From positions 1 through 64,000 of the forward strand of contig JBBQUT010000012.1 in assembly GCA_038212215.1 (NCBI GenBank): DNA of 64,000 nt. The letters are read 5' to 3'. The position numbers and the translations under genes are program-made. Below the pieces are notes generated by a model. It saw nothing but the letters and a program-made list of their open reading frames with translations. It was not told where the DNA came from and searched no databases. Shown piece after piece: positions 43,414-52,562 of this stretch. Position 1 is the stretch's first letter. Each line of letters starts with the position of its first letter. The stretch is from JALZAI01 sp038212215. Its GTDB lineage: Bacteria; Actinomycetota; Actinomycetes; Mycobacteriales; Jatrophihabitantaceae.

Positions 43414-44694
43414 TCAGTACACCAAGCCGTGGGCCTGCTTCGCCGCCAGCACCCGCAGCGCTGCCGCGTGCACCTGCCGGGTGAAGCTCGCCGATGACCG
43501 CATCCGATCCAGAATCGCCGACGTCATCGCGCCCGCCTGGGAGGCGTTCACGGTGAGCACGATGTCGCCGCCGGCCCGGATGAAACGCCACGCCCGCTCG
43601 CCGGGCGAATAGCCGCTGACCTGCCGGGCATTGCCGAGGTCGTCGCTGATCACGATGCCGCGAAAGCCCAGCTTGCCGCGCAGCAGGCCGGTGACGACCG
43701 CCGATGAGAACGCCGCCGGCCCCGCCGGGTCGATGCGCGGGTAGATCGCCGTAGACATCATCACGAACGCGACGCCGGCCCGGATTGCCGCCGCGAAAGG
43801 TTGCAAGTACGGGTCATCGGCGGAAGTCGTCACGTCGGTGACTCCGCTCGTGGTGTCGGTGTTCTCGCTGACCCGGCCGAGACCCGGAAAGTGCTTGACC
43901 GTCGCGATGAGGCCCGCGGCGGCGAACCCGCGAAGCACGGCCAGGCCGTGTGACGTGACCGTCGCGGTGTCGTGCCCGTACTCGCGATCCAGGTCGCCGA
44001 TCGGCGGGTTGTTCGTCGTACCCGGGGGGACGGTGTCCAGCACCGGGGCCAGGTCGACGTTGACTCCGCCCGCACGGAGTTCACTTGCCCAGGACGTCGC
44101 ACGCGACTGCAGCGTCGCGGTCGACCAGCCGCCCTGGGTCAGCGCGCTGGGCATATCGGTGAAGTCCGGGCCGCGCAGCCGCCGCACCAGCCCGCCCTCC
44201 TGGTCGGTCGCCACGAACAATCCGGTCTGCGCGGGTGCAATGTGCTGCAGCGCCCTGGTGAGCGTCTTCTCCTGGCTGATGCTGAGGCTGCTGTTGCCGT
44301 CGAGGATCACCGAGCCGACGTGCTGGGCCTGGATTGCGGTGGCCGTGGTGCTGCTCAGGTACGTGCTCGGGCAGTCGATCATGAGCAGCTGACCGACCCG
44401 TTGCGCGTCGCTCATCGCGTTGAAGATCCGGCGCGCTGCCGTCGTCGGGACGTGCGAGGCAGTCGCGCTGCTGCTCGACGGCGACGCGGACGACGAGGAC
44501 GAGGACGCGGACGTGGACGACGATGACGACGAGGACGATGAGGCCCGCGACGACGACGGCGACGCGCTGGACGGTGCTGTCTTGGAAGGCAGCGCGCTGC
44601 CACTCGGCGTCGGGGACCCGGAGCTATGCCCGGCTGTGTTCGAGGAGCACGCCGCGAGCAGCGCGATTGCGGCGGCGACTATCGGGCGGCGCAT
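43414..44694 (-). CDS. glycoside hydrolase family 3 lipoprotein (beta-N-acetylhexosaminidase-like)
   Basis: A secreted lipoprotein with lipobox LAAC (Cys16), then a Ser/Thr/Ala/Pro-rich linker of about 65 residues, then a GH3 domain (FVATDQEGGLVRRLRG, VNVDLAPVLD, TVKHFPGLGR near 266, VISDDLG near 348). The KHFPG motif and the single-domain size fit NagZ-like beta-N-acetylhexosaminidases that act on peptidoglycan fragments. The linker probably spans the cell wall. ATG at 44694 gives 426 residues; GTG at 44712 would add six. It is convergent with add. Confidence 0.87.
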   Translation of the reverse strand: MRRPIVAAAIALLAACSSNTAGHSSGSPTPSGSALPSKTAPSSASPSSSRASSSSSSSSSTSASSSSSSASPSSSSATASHVPTTAARRIFNAMSDAQRVGQLLMIDCPSTYLSSTTATAIQAQHVGSVILDGNSSLSISQEKTLTRALQHIAPAQTGLFVATDQEGGLVRRLRGPDFTDMPSALTQGGWSTATLQSRATSWASELRAGGVNVDLAPVLDTVPPGTTNNPPIGDLDREYGHDTATVTSHGLAVLRGFAAAGLIATVKHFPGLGRVSENTDTTSGVTDVTTSADDPYLQPFAAAIRAGVAFVMMSTAIYPRIDPAGPAAFSSAVVTGLLRGKLGFRGIVISDDLGNARQVSGYSPGERAWRFIRAGGDIVLTVNASQAGAMTSAILDRMRSSASFTRQVHAAALRVLAAKQAHGLVY

Positions 44695-44718
44695 CTGTCC
44701 ATGGTGGCGCACTTGGGC

Positions 44719-45753
44719 TCAAAGCTGTCCCAAGCCGAGCGGGAGCTCCCCGAACAGTTCGCGCACCAGTTCGTTCGAGCGAGCCCGGTCCTTGGCCGAG
44801 TGCACCATCGTGGAGATCATCAGCTCGTCCGCGCGGGTCGCTTCGAGCAGCGCGGCCAACGAGCCCCGAACCGTCTCCGGGCTGCCGATCGCCTGGCCGT
44901 CGCGGCGTTGCCGGGCGAAGTCGCGCTCGATGCTCGTCCATGGGTACTCGGCGGCCTGTTCCGGGGTCGGTAACCGCCCCGGACGGCCCTGCCGCAACTG
45001 GATGAACGCCAGCGCCCCTGGCAGCGCGAGCCGCTCGGCCTCGGCGTCGGTGTCCGCGCAGATTGCCTGCACGCTGACCATTGCATACGGCTCGTCCAGG
45101 ACCCGTCCGGGGCGAAAGCTTGAGCGGTACCGCTCCAGCGCCGGCAGCGTGTTGACACTGCTGAAGTGATGGGCGAACGCGAACGGCAGGCCCAGCAGCC
45201 CGGCCAGCTCCGCGCTGAATCCGCTGGAGCCGAGCAGCCAGATGGGCGGGGTCTGCTCCGCGCGGGGCACCGCACTGATCGCCGCGTTCGGATGTCCCGC
45301 GGGCCACTCGCCGGCGAGGTAGCAGCCAAGCTCGGCCAGCTGCTCCGGAAAGTCGTCGGCGCCCGGCTGGGCGACCCGGCGCAGCGCTCGGGCAGTCACC
45401 TGATCGGTGCCAGGCGCCCGGCCCAGGCCGACGTCGATGCGTCCGGGGTAGAGCGAGGCCAACGTGCCGAACTGTTCGGCTACTACCAGCGGCGCGTGGT
45501 TGGGCAGCATCACGCCGCCCGATCCGACGCGCAAGCGGGTCGTCGCGGCGGCGAGGGCGCTGATGAGCACCGGCGGCGCCGAGCTCGCGATGCCGGGCAT
45601 GTTGTGGTGCTCGGCGACCCACAACCGGGTGAATCCGAGATCCTCGACGGTGCGGGCCAGATCGAGACTGGCATGCAGCGCCTCGGTGGTGTCGCTTCCC
45701 TCGCCCACCGTGGCGAGGTCGAGCACGGACAGCGGGACGGCAGGAAGGCTCAC
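44719..45753 (-). CDS. LLM-class (luciferase-like) flavin-dependent oxidoreductase
   Basis: A 344-residue bacterial luciferase-like monooxygenase of the subgroup with LGFTRLWVAEHHNMPGIASSAP and GGVMLPNHAPLVVAEQFGTL. The later YPGRIDVGLGRAPG and VSVQAICADTDAEAERLA also fit the subgroup. It would use reduced FMN or F420; actinobacterial members of this exact type usually have unknown substrates. GTG at 45753 follows GGAGGG, deciding the start. It may be transcribed with the GH3 gene (24-base gap). Confidence 0.88.
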   Translation of the reverse strand: MSLPAVPLSVLDLATVGEGSDTTEALHASLDLARTVEDLGFTRLWVAEHHNMPGIASSAPPVLISALAAATTRLRVGSGGVMLPNHAPLVVAEQFGTLASLYPGRIDVGLGRAPGTDQVTARALRRVAQPGADDFPEQLAELGCYLAGEWPAGHPNAAISAVPRAEQTPPIWLLGSSGFSAELAGLLGLPFAFAHHFSSVNTLPALERYRSSFRPGRVLDEPYAMVSVQAICADTDAEAERLALPGALAFIQLRQGRPGRLPTPEQAAEYPWTSIERDFARQRRDGQAIGSPETVRGSLAALLEATRADELMISTMVHSAKDRARSNELVRELFGELPLGLGQL

Positions 45754-45816
45754 ATCACCCTCCAACCCGCGCCGCCCACGCGGTGTTCCGCGCACGCGCG
45801 CCTCGCTTCGTGTCGC

Positions 45817-47328
45817 TCACGCCCAGTCGAAGGTTCGGGTGACCGCCTTCTTCCAGTTCGCCAACAGCTCGGCGCGGCGCTCCTCGGCCATATTGGGCTG
45901 CCACTGCTTGTCGGCCCGCCAATTCGCGACGATCTCCTCCGTCGAGGACCAGAAGCCCACCGCGAGCCCGGCTGCGTACGCCGCACCCAGCGCTGTCGTC
46001 TCCGCCACGACCGGACGCACGACCGGCACGTCGAGGATGTCGGCCTGGAATTGCATCAGCAACTCGTTGACGACCATGCCGCCGTCGACCTTGAGCCGGG
46101 TGAGCGCGACACCGGAGTCGGCGTTCATCGCCTCGACCACCTCCCTCGTCTGGAAGGCCGTCGCCTCCAGTGCGGCGCGGGCGAGGTGGCTGCGGTTGAC
46201 GAATCGGGTGAGTCCCACCACCGCGCCGCGCGCGTCCTGGCGCCAGTAGGGCGCATAGAGCCCGGAGAACGCGGGCACGAAGTAGGCGCCACCGTTGTCG
46301 CCGACCTCGCGCGCGAGCTGCTCGATCTCGCTGGCGGAGGAGATGAGCCCGAGGTTGTCGCGCAGCCATTGCACCAGCGATCCGGTGACTGCGATCGAGC
46401 CCTCCAGCGCGAAGACCGGTGCCTGTTCGCCGATGCGGTAGCAGACGGTCGTCAGCAGCCCGTGCTCGCTGAGCACCTTCTCCGTCCCGGTGTTGAGCAG
46501 GAGGAAGTTGCCGGTGCCGTAGGTGTTTTTCGCCTCGCCGGGCTTCAGGCACGCCTGCCCGAAGGTGGCTGCCTGCTGGTCGCCGAGGATGCCGGCGATC
46601 GGCACCCCGGCAAGCGGGCCGCGCTCGCGTGCGTTGGCATACACCTCGGCCGACGAATGGATCTCGGGCAGCATCGACAAGGGGATGCCCATCTCGTCGG
46701 CGATCTCCGGGATCCAGCCCAGGGTGTCGAGGTCCATGAGCAGTGTGCGTGAGGCGTTGGTGACGTCGGTGACGTGCACGCCACCGTCCGTGCCGCCGGA
46801 CAAATTCCACACCAGCCACGAATCCATCGTCCCGAACGCGAGCTCGCCGTTGTCGGCGCGAGCGCGGGCACCGTCGACATTGTCGAGGATCCAGCGCAGC
46901 TTCGGTCCGGCGAAGTAGGTGGCAAGCGGCAGTCCCGTGCGCTGCCGGTAACGTTCCGGCCCGCCGCCGAGCGCGGCCAGCTCGTCGCAGATCGGCTGGG
47001 TGCGGGTGTCCTGCCACACGATGGTCGGGCCGACCGGCTCGCCGGTCGCGCGATCCCAGACCATGGTCGTCTCGCGCTGGTTGGTCACCCCGATGGCGAC
47101 CACGTCCCCGCGATTCACCTCGGCGCGGGCCAGCGCGCCGGCCAGCACGCGGCGGGTGTTGGTCCAGATCTCGGTGGCGTCGTGCTCGACCAGGCCGGCC
47201 CGCGGCAGGTGCTGGCTGTGCTCGACCTGCTCGCTGGCGACGACGTGCGCTTCGTGATCGAACAGGATGCACCGGGTAGACGTCGTGCCCTGGTCGATGG
47301 CTGCGATCACAGCTGGCGTCTGCCTCAT
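45817..47328 (-). CDS. glpK: glycerol kinase
   Basis: GlpK phosphorylates glycerol to sn-glycerol-3-phosphate. It shows AAIDQGTTSTRCILFDH at the N-terminus, TNQRETTMVWDRATGEP, TDVTNASRTLLMDL, GILGDQQAATFGQACL and the C-terminal KVDGGMVVNELLMQFQAD. Length 503 is standard for FGGY glycerol kinases. It is divergent from glpD with under 20 bases between the start codons. Confidence 0.96.
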   Translation of the reverse strand: MRQTPAVIAAIDQGTTSTRCILFDHEAHVVASEQVEHSQHLPRAGLVEHDATEIWTNTRRVLAGALARAEVNRGDVVAIGVTNQRETTMVWDRATGEPVGPTIVWQDTRTQPICDELAALGGGPERYRQRTGLPLATYFAGPKLRWILDNVDGARARADNGELAFGTMDSWLVWNLSGGTDGGVHVTDVTNASRTLLMDLDTLGWIPEIADEMGIPLSMLPEIHSSAEVYANARERGPLAGVPIAGILGDQQAATFGQACLKPGEAKNTYGTGNFLLLNTGTEKVLSEHGLLTTVCYRIGEQAPVFALEGSIAVTGSLVQWLRDNLGLISSASEIEQLAREVGDNGGAYFVPAFSGLYAPYWRQDARGAVVGLTRFVNRSHLARAALEATAFQTREVVEAMNADSGVALTRLKVDGGMVVNELLMQFQADILDVPVVRPVVAETTALGAAYAAGLAVGFWSSTEEIVANWRADKQWQPNMAEERRAELLANWKKAVTRTFDWA

Positions 47329-47346
47329 TGCGCTAGCGTGCCACTA

Positions 47347-49143
47347 GTGGACCCTTTGCCTGTGGACCCCGTCGATCCGCAACCGGCGCACCTGGATGAT
47401 CCGGAGCCGCGGTTGCCGCGCGGCGGCGCGGCGGCGCGGCTCGACGGGGTCTACCGGCGAGCGGCCTGGCGCCGGCTGAACTCAAGCGATTTCGACGTGG
47501 TGGTGGTCGGCGGCGGCGTGGTCGGCGCCGGCGCCGCGCTGGACGCCGCTACGCGTGGGCTCTCGGTCGCGCTGATCGAAGCGCGGGATTGGGCCTCGGG
47601 CACCTCGAGCCGCTCGTCCAAACTGTTCCACGGCGGATTGCGCTATCTCGAGCAACTCGAGATCGGGCTCGTGCGCGAGGCGCTGCGCGAGCGCGAGCTG
47701 ATGATGACCCGCATCGCGCCGCACCTCGTCACGCCGGTCGCGTTCCTGTACCCGCTCACCCACCGCGGCTGGGAGCGCCCCTATGTCGCGGCAGGCCTCG
47801 CGCTCTACGACTCGATGGGTGGGCACAGCAGCTTGCCCGGCCAGAAACACCTGTCGCACCGGGCCGCGTTGCGGATGTTTCCCGGCTTGCGCTCGGACGC
47901 GCTCGTCGGCGCCGTTCGCTACTACGACGCGCAGGCAGACGACGCCCGCCACACTCTCACCGTCGTGCGCACCGCGGCCCGCTTCGGCGCGGTCGTCCGC
48001 TCGTCCACCCAAGCCGTCGGATTCGCTCGCGAGTCCGATCGGGTAGTGGGCGTGCGCGTACGCGACACCGAGGACGGGCGCGAAGCGATGGTCGGCGCCG
48101 GCGTGGTGTTGAACTGCACCGGCGTCTGGACCGACGAGTTGCAGGCGCTGTCCGGCGCGCGTGGACGATTCCGGGTGCGCGCGTCCAAGGGAGTGCACAT
48201 CGTTGTCCCGCGCGACAAGATCTCCGGCGATGCGGGGCTCATCCTGCGCACTGTCAAATCGGTCCTGTTCGTGATCCCCTGGAAGAACCACTGGATCATC
48301 GGGACGACCGATACCGACTGGACGCTCGACCTGGCCCACCCCGCGGCCACGCGCGCGGACATCGACTACCTGCTCGAGCAGGTGAATTCGGTGCTCGTGG
48401 CGCCGCTCGAAAATGCCGACATCGAGGGTGTGTACGCCGGGCTTCGTCCGCTGCTGGCCGGGGAGTCCGAGGACACCTCGGCGCTGTCGCGCGAGCATGC
48501 CGTGGCGCGCGTCGTGCCCGGCCTGATCTCGATCGCCGGCGGTAAGTACACGACCTACCGGGTAATGGCAGCGGACGCCGTGGACGAGGCCAGCGAGGAT
48601 CTGCCGCGGCGGATCGCGCCGTCGTGCACGGATAAGGTCCCGCTGCTCGGTGCAGAGGGCTTCTACGCGATGCGCAACCAGCTGGATTCACTCGCCGCCG
48701 AGTACGGCCTGCACCCGCACCGCATCCGGCACGTGCTCGGCCGTTACGGCTCGATGATCCGCGACGTCCTCGACCCCGGCCTCGGCGAACCCGAGTTGCT
48801 GCAGACGGTGCCCGAAGCGCCGGATTACCTCTTCGCCGAGATCCGCTACGCCGTCACCCACGAGGGCGCTCTGCATCTGGAGGACGTGCTCACCCGCCGC
48901 ACCCGCATCTCGATCGAGTACCCGCACCGCGGCGTCGACTGTGCGGACGTGATCGCGGACCTGATGAGCGCGATCCTCGGCTGGGACGATGCGACGCGCG
49001 CCGGTGAGGTCAGCAGTTACGTGACGCGCGTGCGCGCCGAGCGGGAATCGCAGGCACACGACGACGACGCGGCCGCAGATGAGGTCCGCACCTCAGCTCC
49101 CGAGGTGCGCGGGCGGCTGCGCGAGCAGGCGGTCGGTTCCTGA
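47347..49143 (+). CDS. glpD: FAD-dependent glycerol-3-phosphate dehydrogenase
   Basis: GlpD oxidises glycerol-3-phosphate to DHAP and feeds electrons to the quinone pool. Visible are the FAD motif VVVVGGGVVGAGAALDAATRG (about residue 52 on), SRSSKLFHGGLRYLEQ, GTTDTDW, and YTTYRVMAADAVDEA. The ~50-residue N-terminal extension is Pro/Asp-rich. Possible GTG starts are 47338, 47347 and 47362; none has a clear ribosome site, so it may be leaderless. With glpK it converts glycerol to DHAP. Confidence 0.94.
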   Translation: MDPLPVDPVDPQPAHLDDPEPRLPRGGAAARLDGVYRRAAWRRLNSSDFDVVVVGGGVVGAGAALDAATRGLSVALIEARDWASGTSSRSSKLFHGGLRYLEQLEIGLVREALRERELMMTRIAPHLVTPVAFLYPLTHRGWERPYVAAGLALYDSMGGHSSLPGQKHLSHRAALRMFPGLRSDALVGAVRYYDAQADDARHTLTVVRTAARFGAVVRSSTQAVGFARESDRVVGVRVRDTEDGREAMVGAGVVLNCTGVWTDELQALSGARGRFRVRASKGVHIVVPRDKISGDAGLILRTVKSVLFVIPWKNHWIIGTTDTDWTLDLAHPAATRADIDYLLEQVNSVLVAPLENADIEGVYAGLRPLLAGESEDTSALSREHAVARVVPGLISIAGGKYTTYRVMAADAVDEASEDLPRRIAPSCTDKVPLLGAEGFYAMRNQLDSLAAEYGLHPHRIRHVLGRYGSMIRDVLDPGLGEPELLQTVPEAPDYLFAEIRYAVTHEGALHLEDVLTRRTRISIEYPHRGVDCADVIADLMSAILGWDDATRAGEVSSYVTRVRAERESQAHDDDAAADEVRTSAPEVRGRLREQAVGS

Positions 49144-49156
49144 CAGCTGGCCCGGC

Positions 49157-50197
49157 TCAGTCCTGCAACTGGAGAGCGCCGCGGACCTCGCGGACCAGGC
49201 TGCGCCAGTCGTCGCGATCGACGCCCGCATCGTCCAAGACCGAGGTGTCGACGTCGAGGCGGCAGAACGCGATCAGTTCGCGAATCAACTCGTTGGCGGC
49301 CGTGGAGGGCTTGCGCAGGTCGTAGGTGGCGTCCAACGCCGGGTTGAACACCTGGTCGTCCTCGACGTCGGCGAGTTCGGACCACCACTCGAGACCCAGC
49401 AGCGCGTGATCGTCGGCCACCCGGCAGAAGCGGGCCAGGTCGATGACCTCGGTGAACACGGCGACGTTCTCCTCGTCGCCGAGAAACATCGCGCTGGGCC
49501 GTTCCTGGGTGTCCTCTGCGAGGTATCCGCGCACGGTCAGGTAGGTGGCGTCAGGAAGCGTGATCCGGATCGGTTCGGCGCCGATGCGGTCCCACACCGA
49601 CTCGGCATCGAGGTCGGAGGAGGCGAAGTCACCCTGCCAGCTCAGCCACGACTCGACGCGGGCAATGGCACGCTCCCAACTGTCGGCAATCACGTCGCCG
49701 AGTTCGTTCCAGCGTTTGCGGCCTTCCTTGCCTTGGTAGCTGACGTCCTCGTCGACCAGTTCGGCGTACTCGGGTGTGTCCTCGACCAGGCGGCGCAGCG
49801 CTCCGTCGTCGCAGCAGTCGGCGATCTTGGCGGCGATGTCAACCACGTTCGCCAACGCCGAGACGTGTACCGGATCCGGTTCGCCCGCTGCCCACTCATA
49901 GACGGCGTCGAGGTCGTAGCTGTCCTCCCCCGCAGGGCGCAGCTGGTCAGGAGTCATCGTGGCGACGTATCCCCAGGCAGGATGATCGGACAGGTCGTTG
50001 TCCGTGCCGGACGCGATGAACTCGCCCAAGTCGCGGGTGTTCGGGTAGAGCAGGATCTTCGATCCGTCTCCGAGGAAGCCCTGCCACTCCTCGCCGTCCT
50101 CATCCGTCCATGGCGGCGCCCATAGGGTCAGCCCGATCCGGCCGTTGACGGTGAGCGTGATCGGGATGATCGCGGCGGCATCCTGCGAGCTGGTCAT
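49157..50197 (-). CDS. conserved acidic protein of unknown function
   Basis: I do not recognise this 346-residue protein. It is strongly acidic, without signal peptide or membrane helices. Notable parts are LTVNGRIGLTLWAPPWTDEDG at the start, YPNTRDLGEFIASG, a central WERAIARVESWLSWQGDF and a C-terminal half with FTEVIDLARFCRVADDHALLGL. Proteins like this are common in actinobacteria and sometimes labelled primosomal protein without evidence. It is convergent with glpD (13-base gap) and lies upstream of nothing on its strand. ATG start at 50197. Confidence 0.7.
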   Translation of the reverse strand: MTSSQDAAAIIPITLTVNGRIGLTLWAPPWTDEDGEEWQGFLGDGSKILLYPNTRDLGEFIASGTDNDLSDHPAWGYVATMTPDQLRPAGEDSYDLDAVYEWAAGEPDPVHVSALANVVDIAAKIADCCDDGALRRLVEDTPEYAELVDEDVSYQGKEGRKRWNELGDVIADSWERAIARVESWLSWQGDFASSDLDAESVWDRIGAEPIRITLPDATYLTVRGYLAEDTQERPSAMFLGDEENVAVFTEVIDLARFCRVADDHALLGLEWWSELADVEDDQVFNPALDATYDLRKPSTAANELIRELIAFCRLDVDTSVLDDAGVDRDDWRSLVREVRGALQLQD

Positions 50198-50254
50198 AGC
50201 CAGAAACTACCGGCACGGCTCGCTCCGACTGACCGGCGCGTGCGGATCAAGCGC

Positions 50255-51139
50255 TCAATTACCGATCGGATGCCAGACGGTCTTGGTCTCGACGAACGCA
50301 CTCAGCCGAGAAGTCCCGGGGTCAGCGCTCCAGTTCAGCGAACGCGGGACGAAGACCCGCTTCACGTTGTCAGCCGCCGCGACCTGCAGCGCGACCTGAT
50401 CCGCCGCGTCGACACCGGACAAATCCAGCGCGTTCACGTCGCGGTGCGCGGCCAGCCAGGGAGCGAGCTCCGCGGTGAAACCGGTCAGCAGGTTCACCGC
50501 ACCGCCCGGGATGTCGGAGGTCGCGAGCACCTCGGCGAACGACATCGCCGGCAACGGATGCGGTTCGGACGCCACCACTACGGCGGTGTTGCCCGTCGTC
50601 AAAACCGGGGCGAGCACGCTGACGAGGCCGAGCAGCGAGGAATCGGCGGGCGCGAACGCGGCGACCACGCCGCTCGGCTCGGGCAACGAGAAGCTGAAGT
50701 ACGGTCCGGCGACGGGATTGGTACTGCCGACGACCTGCGCGTACTTGTCGGCCCAGCCGGCGAAGTACACCCAGCGGTCGATCGCCTCGTCCACCTGAAT
50801 CGATGCTGCTCGAGCGGTAATCCCTTCGGACGTGCGCACCTCGGCCGCGAATTGCTCGCGCCTGCCTTCGAGCATTTCCGCGACTCGGTAGAGCACCTGC
50901 CCGCGGTTGTACGCCGACGCCGCAGACCACGCACCGAAGGCCTTGCGCGCTGCGACCACTGCGTCCCGGACGTCCTTGCGAGAAGCCTGGGCGGCGTGCG
51001 CGAGCAGCTCCCCCTTCGCCGTGCAAACCGGGTACGAGCGTCCGGACTCAGAGCGAGGGAACGCACCGCCGATGTAGAGCTTGTAGGTTTTTCGGACGGC
51101 AAGCCGATCCGCCGCAGGCTCGTGCGTCGATTTAGGCAT
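50255..51139 (-). CDS. truncated, non-catalytic aldehyde dehydrogenase-like protein
   Basis: A 294-residue protein resembling only the N-terminal, NAD-binding part of aldehyde dehydrogenases (YKLYIGGAFPRSESGRSY, PEPSGVVAAFAPADSSLLGLV, NTAVVVASEPHPL). It lacks the catalytic cysteine domain and the LELGGK glutamate. The start overlaps the full-length aldehyde dehydrogenase upstream by eight bases. The next gene begins 57 bases downstream, so no lost C-terminal half lies there. It resembles the degenerate second domain of ALDH16 proteins, here encoded separately. Confidence 0.8.
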   Translation of the reverse strand: MPKSTHEPAADRLAVRKTYKLYIGGAFPRSESGRSYPVCTAKGELLAHAAQASRKDVRDAVVAARKAFGAWSAASAYNRGQVLYRVAEMLEGRREQFAAEVRTSEGITARAASIQVDEAIDRWVYFAGWADKYAQVVGSTNPVAGPYFSFSLPEPSGVVAAFAPADSSLLGLVSVLAPVLTTGNTAVVVASEPHPLPAMSFAEVLATSDIPGGAVNLLTGFTAELAPWLAAHRDVNALDLSGVDAADQVALQVAAADNVKRVFVPRSLNWSADPGTSRLSAFVETKTVWHPIGN

Positions 51140-52562
51140 CGAGATAGGCCTCCAGGCCGTGGCGGCCGCCCTCTCGTCCGAAGCCGGATTCCTTGTACCC
51201 GCCGAACGGTGCAGTCGGATCGAAGCGGTTGAACGTGTTGGCCCACACGACGCCGGCCCGCAGTTTGCCTGCTATAGAAAGGATTCGGGAACCCTTCTCC
51301 GTCCACACACCTGCCGACAGGCCGTACGGCGTGTTGTTGGCCTTCGCGACCGCCTCGCTCGGCGTGCGGAACGTGAGCACGGACAGCACTGGGCCAAAGA
51401 TCTCCTCGCGGGCGATGCGGTGGGCCTGTGAGACACCGGTGAAAATGGTCGGAGCGAACCAGAAACCGCGCTCGGGCAGGTTACAAGGCGGCGACCATCT
51501 GACAGCGCCCTCGTCCTCGCCTGCGGCCGACAGTTCGCGGATGCGGGCCAGCTGTGCCGCAGAGTTAATCGCCCCGACGTCGGTGTTCTTGTCCAACGGA
51601 TCGCCGACCCGAAGGGTCGTCAGCCGGCGTTTCAACGCAGCTGTCAATTCTTCGGCCACGGACTCCTGGACGAGCAGTCGCGACCCGGCACAACACACTT
51701 GACCCTGATTGAAGAAGATGCCGTTGACGATGCCGTCGACGGCCTGGTCCAGCGGTGCGTCGTCGAAGACGATGTTCGCCGCCTTGCCGCCAAGTTCCAG
51801 CGAGAGCCGCTTGCCGCTGCCCGCGACCGTCCGGGCGATGATCTTGCCGACCTCGGTCGAACCGGTGAAAGCGATCTTGTCGATGCCGGCATGCTCGACG
51901 ACAGCCTGACCGATCGACGGGCCGCCGGCGAGGATGTTCACGACACCGGGCGGGAGGTCGCACTCGGCGATGATCTCGGCGAGGACGAGCGCGGTGAGCG
52001 GCGTCGTTTCGGCCGGCTTGAGGACGACGGTGTTTCCGCATGCGAGTGCCGGCGCGATCTTCCAGGCGGCCATCAACAGCGGGAAATTCCAGGGGATTAT
52101 CTGACCGGCAACCCCGATGGGACGCGGCGCAGGCCCGAAGCCGGCGTAACCGAGCTTGTCTGCCCAACCCGCGTAGTAGAAAAAGTGCGCGGCTGCGGTA
52201 GGGATGTCGACGTCGCGCGACTCGCGGATCGGCTTGCCATTGTCGAGAGATTCGAGCACCGCAAGTTCGCGGCCGCGTTCCTGGATCGCGCGGGCGATCC
52301 GGAACAAATACTTACCGCGCTCCTTGCCGGGCAGCGCCGCCCACTTCGGTGCTGCGCGCCGTGCGGCACCGACCGCGTCGTCGACATCGGACACTGCTGC
52401 CTCGGTCACTTCGGCCAGTGGCGATTCGTCCGCCGGATTGACCGTCTTGACGGCGTCTCCCCTGCCGTCGCGGAAGGTGCCGTCGACGAAGATCTGGTAA
52501 CTGGCCCGTAGCCGGGCGATGTCGCGGGACTCGGGCGCGGGTGCGTACTCGAAGACGGCCAT
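51132..52562 (-). CDS. NAD(P)-dependent aldehyde dehydrogenase
   Basis: A 476-residue ALDH superfamily enzyme with all catalytic elements: the NAD-binding IIPWNFPLLMAAWKIAPALA, catalytic glutamate in LSLELGGKAANIVFDD, and catalytic cysteine in FFNQGQVCCAGSR. It ends SGFGREGGRHGLEAYLDA. It starts at ATG 52562, overlapping the deoC stop by one base (TGATG), and is followed by the truncated partner. Linkage to deoC suggests it oxidises acetaldehyde or another short aldehyde from deoxyribose catabolism. Confidence 0.92.
   Translation of the reverse strand: MAVFEYAPAPESRDIARLRASYQIFVDGTFRDGRGDAVKTVNPADESPLAEVTEAAVSDVDDAVGAARRAAPKWAALPGKERGKYLFRIARAIQERGRELAVLESLDNGKPIRESRDVDIPTAAAHFFYYAGWADKLGYAGFGPAPRPIGVAGQIIPWNFPLLMAAWKIAPALACGNTVVLKPAETTPLTALVLAEIIAECDLPPGVVNILAGGPSIGQAVVEHAGIDKIAFTGSTEVGKIIARTVAGSGKRLSLELGGKAANIVFDDAPLDQAVDGIVNGIFFNQGQVCCAGSRLLVQESVAEELTAALKRRLTTLRVGDPLDKNTDVGAINSAAQLARIRELSAAGEDEGAVRWSPPCNLPERGFWFAPTIFTGVSQAHRIAREEIFGPVLSVLTFRTPSEAVAKANNTPYGLSAGVWTEKGSRILSIAGKLRAGVVWANTFNRFDPTAPFGGYKESGFGREGGRHGLEAYLDA

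Noticed and set aside
44420..45169. Plus-strand acidic open frame (poly-Asp/Glu)
   Set aside because: It is the complement of the Ser-rich linker codons of the GH3 lipoprotein and part of the LLM gene.
50198..50254. Lost C-terminal half of the short ALDH through a frameshift
   Set aside because: Only 57 bases separate its stop from the next gene and none of the three frames continues ALDH similarity; the protein is naturally short.
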